Positions 15,501 through 24,863 are shown, numbered from the stretch's first letter. The stretch is DNA of 36,771 nucleotides from CAYQEC01 sp964569015 (GCA_964569015.1 CAZMSN010000014.1:1-36771); one strand, 5' to 3'. Numbers and translations: made by a program. The notes: a model not told the origin generated them from the letters alone.

Positions 15501-16807
15501 AGCGCCCCTCCCGAGGACGCAGGCTCGGGTGCCGAGCTGACCGGCTCGAACGTGCCATGCCACGGCGACGGGCTTCCCAAGGCTGCCGCGACGTTGAGGC
15601 CCGACTGCAGCCCGTCCTCGTGGAAGCCGTATCCCATGTAGGCGCCGGCGAACCAGGTGCGATTGATGCCTTGGATGGCGGCGAGTCCCTGCTGGGCTGA
15701 GATGGCGTCGCTGTTGAATTGGGGATGGGAGTACTCGAAACGCCCGTGAACCAACTCCGGGTCCGGATCCCGGGGAGGATTCAGGGATATGAACAGCGGG
15801 AATGCGGGGTCCAGGTTCTGGAGCCGGTTCATCCAGTAGGTCACGGACGCCACCTCCGCGTCTCGCGTCTCGCGTTGGAGGAACGTGTTCCAGCTCGACC
15901 AGACCGCCTTGCGCCGGGGCATGAGTGCCGGGTCGCTGTGGAGCACTGCTGCATTCGGCTCGTACCTGATCGCCCCTAGGCACGAGCGTTCCTCCGATGT
16001 GGCGTCCTCACCCAGGATCCGCAGAGCCTGATCGGAATGGGTGGCCAGGACGACATGGTCGTACATCTCGCAGCTCTGGGGTGTCTCCACGGTGACCTCG
16101 TGGCCGTTTCGCACGAGGCGCGTCACCGGCGTCTCGAGACGGATGCGATCGGCGAATGGAGCCGCCAGGCGAGTGACGTAGCTACGGCTTCCTCCCGACA
16201 CCGTCCGCCACCGCGGTCGGCCAACGATCTCGACCAGGCCGTGGTTGGAGAGAAAACGCAGAATCGCCCTTGCCGGAAACCGTTTCATCTGACTCTGGCG
16301 CGCCGACCAGATCGCCCCCGTCATCGGGAGCAGGTAATCCTCGAGGAACCCCTGAGAGAAGCCATTGCGCACCAGCAGCTCTTCGATGGTCTCGTTGTCG
16401 CCCGGCCGCAGCGTCCCGCCCATCCGACGGAACCGATTGATGTCGAGCAACATTCGCCGGAATCTCGACCGCATCAGATTCGAGGGCTGCGCCAGCACCC
16501 CGCGCAGGCTCGCTCCGTACTCGAACTCTCCACCGACCGAGCAGGAGAAGGACATGTCGCTGTGTTCGGTCGGCACGTCGAGAGCCGAGAACAGGCGCGT
16601 CAGGTTGGGATAGGTCACCTCGTTGTAGACGATGAAGCCGGTGTCGACGGGTACGGCCGCGCTGGGAGCCTGTACGTCGACCGTATGGGAATGGCCCCCG
16701 ATTCGATCATCCGCCTCGAAGACCACGACCTCGTGGTTTCGGTGGAGCGCCCACGCGGCACCGAGACCGGAGATCCCGGATCCGACGATGGCGATTCTCT
16801 GTCCCAT
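15497..16807 (-). CDS. FAD-dependent oxidoreductase (amine-oxidase-like), DUF1365-linked
   Basis: Encodes 436 aa. The dinucleotide motif GSGISG is at residues 9-14, followed by EADDRIGGHSHTVD, typical of flavin amine oxidase/desaturase-like proteins. AGAYMGYGFHEDGLQSG near the C-terminus closes the FAD site. In DUF1365-Cfa clusters this protein is thought to act on acyl chains. I start at the ATG at 16807, which places the motif near the N-terminus; an ATG at 16882 with gaagggtg upstream would add 25 low-complexity residues. It is the first gene of the minus-strand lipid operon. Confidence 0.88.
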   Translation of the reverse strand: MGQRIAIVGSGISGLGAAWALHRNHEVVVFEADDRIGGHSHTVDVQAPSAAVPVDTGFIVYNEVTYPNLTRLFSALDVPTEHSDMSFSCSVGGEFEYGASLRGVLAQPSNLMRSRFRRMLLDINRFRRMGGTLRPGDNETIEELLVRNGFSQGFLEDYLLPMTGAIWSARQSQMKRFPARAILRFLSNHGLVEIVGRPRWRTVSGGSRSYVTRLAAPFADRIRLETPVTRLVRNGHEVTVETPQSCEMYDHVVLATHSDQALRILGEDATSEERSCLGAIRYEPNAAVLHSDPALMPRRKAVWSSWNTFLQRETRDAEVASVTYWMNRLQNLDPAFPLFISLNPPRDPDPELVHGRFEYSHPQFNSDAISAQQGLAAIQGINRTWFAGAYMGYGFHEDGLQSGLNVAAALGSPSPWHGTFEPVSSAPEPASSGGAL

Positions 16808-17012
16808 GAGCCGTGATTCGGAGCGGCCGTCTGCGGTGGCTGCCGATTCTGGGCTCGTCGAGGGTCTCGGAAGAGGATTCATCTCGGGAACACCCTTCTC
16901 GCACGTTCAACCCGTCCCATAGGCTTGCAGGGAGTGACGGCGGCGTCCAGCGAGACGCGCCACCGGACGATCACTGCCCCCCGCCGCCGGCGGGCCCATT
17001 CGCGGGATGGCC

Positions 17013-17040
17013 CTGTACACGATTCTGCGGCTCTGATATG
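17013..17040 (+). promoter_or_regulatory. Possible promoter upstream of the riboswitch-like leader
   Basis: ctgtac (17013-17018), a 16-bp spacer, then gatatg (17035-17040). The match is modest, but the predicted start near 17047 falls exactly at the 5' edge of the riboswitch-like structure. Confidence 0.35.
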
Positions 17041-17046
17041 TTCCGC

Positions 17047-17140
17047 GCATCAGGGGAGTATCCCTGAACGAGCGCAGTCGTCAGGACGACAATGAGGCCC
17101 GGCGGCGCTGGCCCTCTCACGGGCGGGAGAGACCTCCATA
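17047..17140 (+). promoter_or_regulatory. Candidate yybP-ykoY family (Mn2+) riboswitch
   Basis: The leader contains, in order, the two most conserved blocks of the yybP-ykoY class: GGGGAGTA (17053-17060) and GAGACC (17129-17134), about 70 nt apart. The helices fit. P1 joins agg (17052-17054) to cct (17133-17135). A hairpin gtcgt/acgac is at 17077-17090. A gcccg/cgggc stem is at 17097-17124. A gggg-agta-tccc turn follows the first block. The arrangement (ggggagtatccc ... gtcgtcag.acgac ... gcccgg..gcgctggccctc ... cggg.gggagagacctcc) looks like the actinobacterial version I know from in front of TerC-type genes. Here the gene downstream is TraR/DksA-like. Confidence 0.6.
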
Positions 17141-17177
17141 GGTTGTGGAAGGCTCTTCTCGTCGACAGGAGGACGTG

Positions 17178-17648
17178 ATGGTTACCAAGCTCGGTCCCTT
17201 CGCTCCCAAGACTCTGGGAACCCTGAGCGAGCTGCTCGAGGCCCGGCGTACCGCGGTTGCACACTGCCTCGAGGACCTCCGTGTCGAGATCGCCGACGCC
17301 ATGGATCAGCGCGATGTGAGCGATCTCCTCGACGACGACGAGCCTGCCGCCGACACCGACGCCGAGCGCTGCCTCATGCTCGCAGACAGGGCCGATGGGG
17401 CGCTGCGGGAGATCGAGGACGCTCTCGCCCGGGTGGCTGCCGGCAGGTACGGCTACTGCGCCGACTGTGGCGGCCGGATCCCGCTGCAGCGGCTTCGCGC
17501 TCTCCCGGCAACCCGAACGTGCGTCGAGTGCAGCCGCCGGCGCGGCCATCCCAATGGCGAGTCGCCCCAGCACACCGGTCTCGAAGAAGAGACGTTGTGG
17601 GGTGGATTCGACCCCGAGCCACGCCGCGTCTCTGACGCCCGCGCCTGA
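17178..17648 (+). CDS. TraR/DksA family zinc-finger protein
   Basis: Encodes 156 aa. It has a helical N-terminal coiled-coil-like part (residues ~12-90), then a C4 zinc finger (C94, C97, C115, C118: YGYCADCGGRIPLQRL...TCVEC), the DksA/TraR signature. E. coli DksA enters the RNA polymerase secondary channel and works with ppGpp; actinobacterial relatives are less well defined. The acidic DVSDLLDDDEP segment may correspond to the tip region. The ATG at 17178 has aggagg 6 nt upstream. It is the only gene behind the candidate Mn2+ riboswitch, so its level may respond to metal. Confidence 0.88.
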   Translation: MVTKLGPFAPKTLGTLSELLEARRTAVAHCLEDLRVEIADAMDQRDVSDLLDDDEPAADTDAERCLMLADRADGALREIEDALARVAAGRYGYCADCGGRIPLQRLRALPATRTCVECSRRRGHPNGESPQHTGLEEETLWGGFDPEPRRVSDARA

Positions 17649-17688
17649 GCCCATCCCGCTCTGTCGACAACCCGCCGCGACCGGTCGA

Positions 17689-18657
17689 CTACCCGGATGC
17701 CTCGTTGAGACGCGCCATGTGCTCGGCCGTCAGCTCGACATCCAGTGCCGCGAGATTCTCGGTGAGGTGTGCCTCGTGACTGGCGGTCACCAGCGGGATG
17801 ATGGTCACCGGAAGGCGCATCATCCAGGCGTACAGCACCTGATTGGTGGTGGCACCGATCTCCTCCGCCACCGAGCGAAGGGCTTCCAGCCGGGCAACGG
17901 CGTCAGGACCTTGGTACTCGGGCGTGATCTGCCTGTCGGGCCGAATGTAGGCACCCTGCAGCAGGGCCCGGTATGCCACCAGAGGCATGTCGTTTGCCTC
18001 CAGGTAGTCGAGCATCTCGTCGGTCACGCTGATGCCGTACTCGTGGGCGAAACTCGCCCCCGGCTTCGGCCGCAGATACGTGAATCGCTGCTGGAGGCAG
18101 CAGTACTCGGCCCAGCCGTTGGCGCGGCTGATGCTGCGAGCCCTCTCCAGGCGCCAGGCGTGGATGTTGCTGCATCCCAGGAAACGAGCCTTGCCGCTGC
18201 GCACGACCTCGTTGAGTGCTCCGAGGGTCTCGGTGAGCGGCGTTTGCCGGTGGTCGATGTGGGCGTAGTAGAGATCGACGAAGTCGGTCTGTATGCGCTC
18301 GAGGCTCTGCTCCACGCCGCGCTCGATCGCCGCGGCGGAGAGGCCTTCGACGTTGTCGCGCCAGTCTCCGTGCGTGCCGAGGGGTTGCGCCCCGACCTTG
18401 GTGGCGAGGATGATCTCGTCCCGATTGCCTCGGGCCTTCATCCAGCGTCCGATCAATGCCTCGCTGATTCCGTTGTCACCACCATCGACCCACCAGGCGT
18501 AGGCGTTGGCGGTATCGAGGAACCGGCCCCCGGCCTCGTAGAACGTGTCCAGCAGCCGGAAGGAGGTCTCCTGATCGATCGTCGTCCCGAAGTACATACA
18601 CCCCAGGCAGAACCTGCTGACCTCGATCCCTGCGCTGCCAAGCGTTACTTGCTGCAC
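17689..18657 (-). CDS. Aldo/keto reductase
   Basis: Encodes 322 aa with the (beta/alpha)8 aldo-keto reductase pattern. The catalytic tetrad is visible as D48, Y53 (DTANAY), K87 (ATKVG) and H133 (YYAHIDH). The family reduces aldehydes and ketones with NADPH. Its start lies 13 bp inside the end of the MerR gene, so it is translationally coupled and very probably induced by that regulator. The substrate is unknown; reactive carbonyl detoxification is a reasonable inference. Confidence 0.92.
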   Translation of the reverse strand: MQQVTLGSAGIEVSRFCLGCMYFGTTIDQETSFRLLDTFYEAGGRFLDTANAYAWWVDGGDNGISEALIGRWMKARGNRDEIILATKVGAQPLGTHGDWRDNVEGLSAAAIERGVEQSLERIQTDFVDLYYAHIDHRQTPLTETLGALNEVVRSGKARFLGCSNIHAWRLERARSISRANGWAEYCCLQQRFTYLRPKPGASFAHEYGISVTDEMLDYLEANDMPLVAYRALLQGAYIRPDRQITPEYQGPDAVARLEALRSVAEEIGATTNQVLYAWMMRLPVTIIPLVTASHEAHLTENLAALDVELTAEHMARLNEASG

Positions 18658-19097
18658 TGTGCTGATTCCTCTCGTGTTGTTGATTCGTCTACTTCCCTGT
18701 TTGCCTGCTCACTGCCCACGACGCATTGCAGATAGCGGTTGCGCTTGCGCTCGATCACCTCCAGTGCTGAGCACGTCTCCGCGAGGGAGGCCATCACCGC
18801 GTTGCGGTGAGCGTCGAGCAGCTCCGCCCGGGCGGCGTTGGTGCTGGGATCGTCCTCACGAAACAGCCGCGCGAACTCGCGGACGTCGCGGATCGGCATT
18901 CCCGTATCCCTCAGACGCCGCACCATCTCGACCAGGCTGGCATCGGTTGGCGAGTATCGGCGGTGCCCGTTGGAGAGCCGCTCGATCGGGCCCAGCAGAC
19001 CCTGTGTCTCGTAGTAGCGCAGCGTGTCCAGGCTCAGGCCACTCTGTCGAGCCATCTCCGCCGGGGTCAGGTGGTCGACCTCATGTATCACGGTCAT
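18645..19097 (-). CDS. MerR-family transcriptional regulator
   Basis: Encodes 150 aa. A winged helix-turn-helix is at residues ~10-80 (TPAEMARQSGLSLDTLRYYETQGLL...RRYSPTDASLVEMVRRLRDTGMPI), followed by a dimerisation helix (EVIERKRNRYL). Two cysteines (in AETCSAL and LQCVV) are present but not in the metal-binding arrangement of CueR or MerR, so an organic or redox signal is more likely. cggagg precedes the ATG. It controls the coupled aldo/keto reductase through the 19-bp-spacer promoter just upstream. Confidence 0.92.
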   Translation of the reverse strand: MTVIHEVDHLTPAEMARQSGLSLDTLRYYETQGLLGPIERLSNGHRRYSPTDASLVEMVRRLRDTGMPIRDVREFARLFREDDPSTNAARAELLDAHRNAVMASLAETCSALEVIERKRNRYLQCVVGSEQANREVDESTTREESAQCSK

Positions 19098-19114
19098 GGG
19101 AACCTCCGCGGCCC

Positions 19115-19145
19115 AGTATCGAACTTAGAGCGCGCTCTAGGTCAA
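19115..19145 (-). promoter_or_regulatory. MerR-type promoter with operator in a 19-bp spacer
   Basis: Read on the minus strand: TTGACC (-35, 19145-19140), a 19-bp spacer, GATACT (-10, 19120-19115). The spacer contains the perfect 14-bp palindrome tagagcgcgctcta (19126-19139). An over-long spacer with the operator between the boxes is the hallmark of MerR-activated promoters. The predicted transcript start is ~10 nt before the MerR ATG. Confidence 0.85.
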
Positions 19146-19220
19146 GCGCGAATCTCGGTTTCTTCCCGACACGGGCACGCGAAGCCCCACAGAGCCGGCC
19201 GAGGACGTCACGGCAGCGCC

Positions 19221-20855
<1,635 letters not shown>

Positions 20856-20963
20856 GTCTCCCCCGCAGGCTACCCGGTGGTGCGTCGCGGATTGAGATCT
20901 TGGTGAGTGCGGCTCGACCACGTTGAATCGACCTCCGATCTCGGCGTGTTCGCGGGCGGGGGT

Positions 20964-21113
20964 TCAACGTATTGGGATGTCGAGGACGATGAATCCAAGG
21001 AAGAAGCGATCGATGAAGGCCGCCGTCATGGCCTGGCGCTTCTCTCGGGTGCTTGCGAACTCGAGAGGGATCATGGTCGCGGTGTCGATGACGGCGGCAG
21101 CGATGCCGGCCAC
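20964..21113 (-). pseudogene. Truncated small membrane-associated protein gene
   Basis: A 49-codon frame from GTG (21113) to TGA (20964) encodes a hydrophobic stretch followed by EFASTREKRQAMTAAFIDRF and a hydrophobic end that stops abruptly at LDIPIR. The pattern resembles the N-terminal half of small integral membrane proteins in which this segment is followed by two further spans, which are missing here. The frame is cut off by a stop about 110 bp before the SLH gene. It lies just after the SnoaL-like gene. I infer a truncated gene; a short functional protein is possible. Confidence 0.4.
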
Positions 21114-21130
21114 GAGCGCAAATGCTCACA

Positions 21131-21556
21131 TCAGCATTCTCCCCCTGCTTCGTCGGGAGCCCAGTCGAAGGGGCTGGAGGTCATGCGGTACTCGCGGATC
21201 TCGGAGATGTGCCCGTCGGCGAAACGCAACGAGGTGGCTCCTGCGAAGCGGGACCGCTCGCCGGCGAAGACACAGATGAAGTCCCATTCCACGAAGGCGG
21301 CCGCTCCGTCCAGGTGGAAGGACGTGACGTCCCACGACTCCACGACGCCGCCGGCGCCGAACCACTCGTCGACCCATCGCTCGACCGTCCGCCGCCCACG
21401 GTAGGTGGGACCGTGGGACTCGACCACGAGACATCCGGGATCGAGAACCCCGAGGATCTCGTCGGGGTCGGCGTGGACCCAACCCTCGACGTAGCTCTGG
21501 AAGAGGGCACGGGCCTCACCGGCGTCCATACGATCCGTCTCTGCCCTGGTCGACAT
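21131..21556 (-). CDS. SnoaL-like/NTF2-fold protein
   Basis: Encodes 141 aa with the NTF2-like pattern: a first helix (ARALFQSYVEGWVHADPDEIL), then VLDPGCLVVESHGPTYRGRRTVERWVDEWF, then beta strands (AAAFVEWDFICVFAGERSRFAGATSLRFADGHI) and a final IREYRMTS strand. Such domains serve as small ligand-binding proteins or simple enzymes; no catalytic set can be assigned. The start is uncertain between the ATGs at 21556 and 21529; neither has a strong ribosome site. It lies downstream of the three-repeat lipoprotein on the same strand. Confidence 0.8.
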   Translation of the reverse strand: MSTRAETDRMDAGEARALFQSYVEGWVHADPDEILGVLDPGCLVVESHGPTYRGRRTVERWVDEWFGAGGVVESWDVTSFHLDGAAAFVEWDFICVFAGERSRFAGATSLRFADGHISEIREYRMTSSPFDWAPDEAGGEC

Positions 21557-21598
21557 CTCGAGGCAGGCTAGACGAGGAGCTCGCCGGTACCATTTCGG

Positions 21599-21626
21599 CG
21601 GCAAGCGGGAACCACCCCGCCTGCCG
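21599..21626 (-). terminator. Possible hairpin terminator after the three-repeat lipoprotein
   Basis: cggc (21599-21602) and gcggg (21605-21609) pair with cccgc (21616-21620) and gccg (21623-21626) around a 6-nt loop, interrupted by a 2x2 internal loop. It lies about 75 nt downstream of the lipoprotein stop (minus strand). There is no T tract. Confidence 0.3.
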
Positions 21627-21699
21627 ACATCATCCTAGGGACAGCCAAACGCGGGGGATCCATGAGATGCCCTGACCCTGCTTGCTCAGGCCCTGAACT

Positions 21700-22836
21700 C
21701 TACGGATCAACCTGGATCGATATTTGGATCGGGGCAAAGCCGGAGGGGCTGTCGAAGATCGTCAGCCGATGTTCCCCATCGGTGAGGATGAACCCGGCAA
21801 GCATCGTTTCCCCGGTCTCTTCCCAGCCGGCGGCGCTGAGCACCGCCAGATAGTCCTCGGTCGTGTGGCCCTCCTCGATTGTCACGACCGCAGAGAAGCC
21901 ACCCTGCGGGTCGACCACGGCGACCTGGATCTTGCCGCCGGGGACCTCAGGCAGGTACTCGGGGAACTCTCGGGATGCTACCGGCATCGTGGGGGTATCA
22001 CCGGCCGGCGAGACGGTGATCTCGAGGCGACCGAAGCCGAGCGAACGGACCTGCACTTCGTTGGTTTGGTCGCGGACAGTGACGCTGATGATCCTGTCCT
22101 CCTGGTCGAACGAGCGATCGGTGACGGTGAACCCGCCGGAGGTGAGCTCGTCGATGTATCCCTCGATGTCGGTGTCGTCGCTGTACGCGAGGTTCACGAT
22201 CGGGCCCGACGAAAAGCGTTGTACCTCGGTGATGACCAGCTCGTCTGGCGTCGGGATGGCGGCCCACTCAGACGGCCACGACCTGTCGGAGCCGACATCC
22301 TCGATCGGTCCGCTCACATCGATTGACCCCTCTCCTGCCCCGAATGCAACGCCCACCGTGAAGTCGCCCCTCCTCGCCCGCACGGCATCCCACTCTCCAG
22401 CGGCGGCGCGTTCCTCTGCCCGCTCCGGGTTCGCATCGGAGGCGTACACCAGGTACTCCAGCTCAAACCCGGCCTCATCCAAGGCTTCGAGATATGCCAT
22501 GAACTCGTCGTCGGTGACCCCCGAGTAGAAGATCCGCACCATGCCAGAACCTCCCAGCACGCTACTGATGCCGCTCCTCAACGCGGGAATGTCTGAAGGA
22601 ATGACATTCGGCCAACCAACGCCCGGGCCGGCCGCATTGCCAAGAGAGTCAAGACCGGTCGTGGAGAGGTCGCCCACCTCATCGACTGCCGTGATTGACC
22701 CTCCATCGGCAGCAGACAAATCGGGTGCGGTCTCCCCATCACAGCCCCCGACACCTACCAGCAACGCGACAAAGGCGAGAGAAGCGAGAGGCCCGATGGG
22801 CCCAGACCGGAACGAGTGCCATCGGAACTCAGCCAT
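21700..22836 (-). CDS. Lipoprotein with three tandem copies of an unrecognised domain
   Basis: Encodes 378 aa. It has a membrane leader with a lipobox-like VGVGGC (C32), so it is a likely lipoprotein on the outer face. An Asp/Ser/Gly linker is followed by three related units at about 72-175, 183-283 and 288-378. Each unit has a Pro-rich entry, a V-x-I/L-x-Y/E strand, a D-x-x-Y-x-x-x-L-x-x-(A/G)GF helix, and a final strand with I-x-(V/I). I do not recognise the family. No catalytic residues stand out, so a binding role is more likely. It is divergent from mgsA. Confidence 0.7.
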   Translation of the reverse strand: MAEFRWHSFRSGPIGPLASLAFVALLVGVGGCDGETAPDLSAADGGSITAVDEVGDLSTTGLDSLGNAAGPGVGWPNVIPSDIPALRSGISSVLGGSGMVRIFYSGVTDDEFMAYLEALDEAGFELEYLVYASDANPERAEERAAAGEWDAVRARRGDFTVGVAFGAGEGSIDVSGPIEDVGSDRSWPSEWAAIPTPDELVITEVQRFSSGPIVNLAYSDDTDIEGYIDELTSGGFTVTDRSFDQEDRIISVTVRDQTNEVQVRSLGFGRLEITVSPAGDTPTMPVASREFPEYLPEVPGGKIQVAVVDPQGGFSAVVTIEEGHTTEDYLAVLSAAGWEETGETMLAGFILTDGEHRLTIFDSPSGFAPIQISIQVDP

Positions 22837-22941
22837 CTCAGCCTCCGCGCCCCTCTCGTCGATAGTCGCCGTAGCCTACCGGCATCGCATGGAGTCGGCT
22901 CGGGTTCACCACACGACAATTCGTCCGAGCACAACGGCCGT

Positions 22942-22957
22942 GTCACGGCGCCGTGAC
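22942..22957. promoter_or_regulatory. 16-bp perfect palindrome upstream of mgsA
   Basis: gtcacggcgccgtgac is a perfect palindrome in the divergent region between the lipoprotein gene and mgsA. A second near-perfect inverted repeat (cgtgtggt-ag-accatacg, 22961-22978) follows at once. Back-to-back palindromes near a start suggest operators; no regulator can be named. Confidence 0.4.
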
Positions 22958-23004
22958 GGTCGTGTGGTAGACCATACGCCAGGGAGCCGACCTGGAGGTG
23001 CACG

Positions 23005-23493
23005 GTGACGGTTTTGAATGAGATCCCCGTACCCGACGACGACTACGGATCAGCGATGACGATGGAGAAGCGCAAGAACATCGCTCTCATCGCCCACGAC
23101 AGCCGCAAAGGCGATCTCCTGGGATGGGCCAAGTTCAATCGCGGAGTCCTCGCCAAACACCGCCTGTTTGCCACCGGAACCACCGGTGCGCTCATCGCCG
23201 ACGCCCTGCATCTCGAGGTGACACGTTTCAGAAGCGGCCCCCTCGGCGGCGACCAGCAGATGGGCGCCCGCATCGCCGAAGGCGACCTCGATGTCGTCAT
23301 CTTCTTCTGGGATCCACTGCTCACGCAACCCCACGACGTCGACATCAAGGCCCTGTTACGGATCGCGGTGATGTACAACCTCCCGATGGCGTGCAACCGC
23401 GCCACGGCCGATTTCCTCGTCTCCTCCCCCCTGATGTCGGAACGATACGAGCGGTGCCTCATCGACTACGAGCACCGTATCCATCCGGACTGA
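23005..23493 (+). CDS. mgsA: Methylglyoxal synthase
   Basis: Encodes 162 aa. The enzyme converts dihydroxyacetone phosphate to methylglyoxal and phosphate. Family motifs are ALIAHDSRK (H31, D32), the phosphate-binding GTTG (58-61), SGPLGGDQQMGARIAEG with the catalytic Asp at D83, FFWDPL, and PHDVD (H110, D113). The ~23-residue N-terminal extension is unusual compared with the E. coli enzyme. The GTG at 23005 is preceded by ggaggtg; an ATG at 23056 would remove most of the extension. It is usually tightly controlled because the product is toxic, and palindromes lie just upstream. Confidence 0.92.
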   Translation: MTVLNEIPVPDDDYGSAMTMEKRKNIALIAHDSRKGDLLGWAKFNRGVLAKHRLFATGTTGALIADALHLEVTRFRSGPLGGDQQMGARIAEGDLDVVIFFWDPLLTQPHDVDIKALLRIAVMYNLPMACNRATADFLVSSPLMSERYERCLIDYEHRIHPD

Positions 23494-23510
23494 CAGCCGG
23501 ACGGTCTTCG

Positions 23511-24752
23511 TCAGTCGCTGATCTTGAACATCAGCGTTTGGTGAGGCTGCACCCGGAAGGTGCTCTCGGAAACGAACTCGGTGACCTCCGTGCCAGCCCA
23601 GAGATCGCGAACCGCTTTGCGTCCCCCCGAGAGGCCGGTGTCGGCGATTTGCAGGGTGACGTCACGGCCCGAGGAGCCTCGGTTGACCAGTGCCATCGCT
23701 ACCGAACCGTCGGCAAGCGGCCTCCGCCACACTTCGCATCCCCCACCACGCCGGACTCTCCATGCCGGGCGACCGAAACGGTCCTGGTTCACGCCCAGCA
23801 CCTCTGGGTTCGTCAGCAGCGCCGCTGTGTCGTCATCGAGCGTTCGCAGGTCACAGCCGATCATGAGCGGCGAGGCGGCCATGCACCACATCGACATCTG
23901 CGTCTGATACTCCAGGAACGACAACCCCGGGCCCGGGATCCGCCCTGCTCCCCTGAGCCCGACCACGAGCATGTCAAGGTCGTTCCATCCACCCGGGCCG
24001 CCGTGATCGTGGAGACCCGCAGCGATGTCGATGGAGGTGTCGACCCCGATGCCGTAAGTCTCGTGCTCGGGGACCCACACGTCCACCCAGGAATCAAAGA
24101 CATCGCCCGATACCCGCCACATGTGGCCGCCCACGTCGGGTCCCCACGCATGGGGGTCGCGCCCACCCCACTCGCAGATCGAGTAGAGGAAATCACGGCC
24201 TGTGGCACGCAACGCCTCCCCCATACGACCGTAGCGCTCCTCGGCCGCGGCGCGGTCGCCGGGAGCCCCGCAGTAGTCGTACTTGAGGTAATCGATTCCC
24301 CAGCTCGCCCAGAGCTCTGCGTCTCCGGTCTCGAAGCCCAAGCTCCCCGGACAGCCGCCACAGGTGTGCTCGGCGGCATCGGAGTAGATTCCGACCTTGA
24401 GTCCGAGATCGTGCATCGAATCGGCGAGGCTCTTCAACCCGTTGGGAAACCGCACGGGATCGGCCACTAGACGGCCGTCTCCGTCACGACCCGCCTGGTC
24501 CGACCAGCAGTCATCGATGACGACGTACTCGTATCCCAGGGAGGCGAGCCCGCTGGAGACCATTGCCTCGCCCGTCTCGCGGACCACCCTCTCGTCGACG
24601 GCATCACCAAAAGCGTTCCACGAGTTCCAGCCCATGGGAGGAGTGACGGCAAGCTGGGAAAGAGAATCGATGGTGTCGTCCTCAGTGCTCGACGGGCGGA
24701 AGGCCCCCGAGCATACCGTCGATTCCTCCCGCCATTCCGCGCCCGCGAGCAA
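23511..24752 (-). CDS. Alpha-galactosidase-like glycoside hydrolase, GH27 family
   Basis: The catalytic domain begins LAVTPPMGWNSWNAFG and shows DDCW, GLKVGIYSDAAEHTCGG, YLKYDYC (Asp nucleophile), RVSGD (likely acid/base Asp), GGWNDLDML and MWCMAASPLMIGCDLR, then a C-terminal beta domain (PLADGSVAMALVNRGSSGRDV). GH27 enzymes release alpha-galactose or related sugars. No signal peptide is visible. The start is unclear: the only ATG close to the domain (24635) would remove the first conserved residues, so I list the TTG at 24752, which lacks a good ribosome site. An ATC at 24671 preceded by gagg is another possibility. Confidence 0.85.
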   Translation of the reverse strand: MLAGAEWREESTVCSGAFRPSSTEDDTIDSLSQLAVTPPMGWNSWNAFGDAVDERVVRETGEAMVSSGLASLGYEYVVIDDCWSDQAGRDGDGRLVADPVRFPNGLKSLADSMHDLGLKVGIYSDAAEHTCGGCPGSLGFETGDAELWASWGIDYLKYDYCGAPGDRAAAEERYGRMGEALRATGRDFLYSICEWGGRDPHAWGPDVGGHMWRVSGDVFDSWVDVWVPEHETYGIGVDTSIDIAAGLHDHGGPGGWNDLDMLVVGLRGAGRIPGPGLSFLEYQTQMSMWCMAASPLMIGCDLRTLDDDTAALLTNPEVLGVNQDRFGRPAWRVRRGGGCEVWRRPLADGSVAMALVNRGSSGRDVTLQIADTGLSGGRKAVRDLWAGTEVTEFVSESTFRVQPHQTLMFKISD

Positions 24753-24863
24753 CGCGAAGCCGATTGACCCGCGACGTGAGCATGCACGATGATGAAAGCC
24801 GGCCGGGAACCGCTGAGTGTCTCCGCGCCGTCGTAGTTCAAACGCGACCGTCCGGGAGAACCC

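Noticed and set aside
14718..15983. Extended version of the DUF1365 protein starting at 15983
   Set aside because: The extension lies inside the FAD oxidoreductase gene; the GTG at 15500 overlaps its stop and begins the conserved domain.
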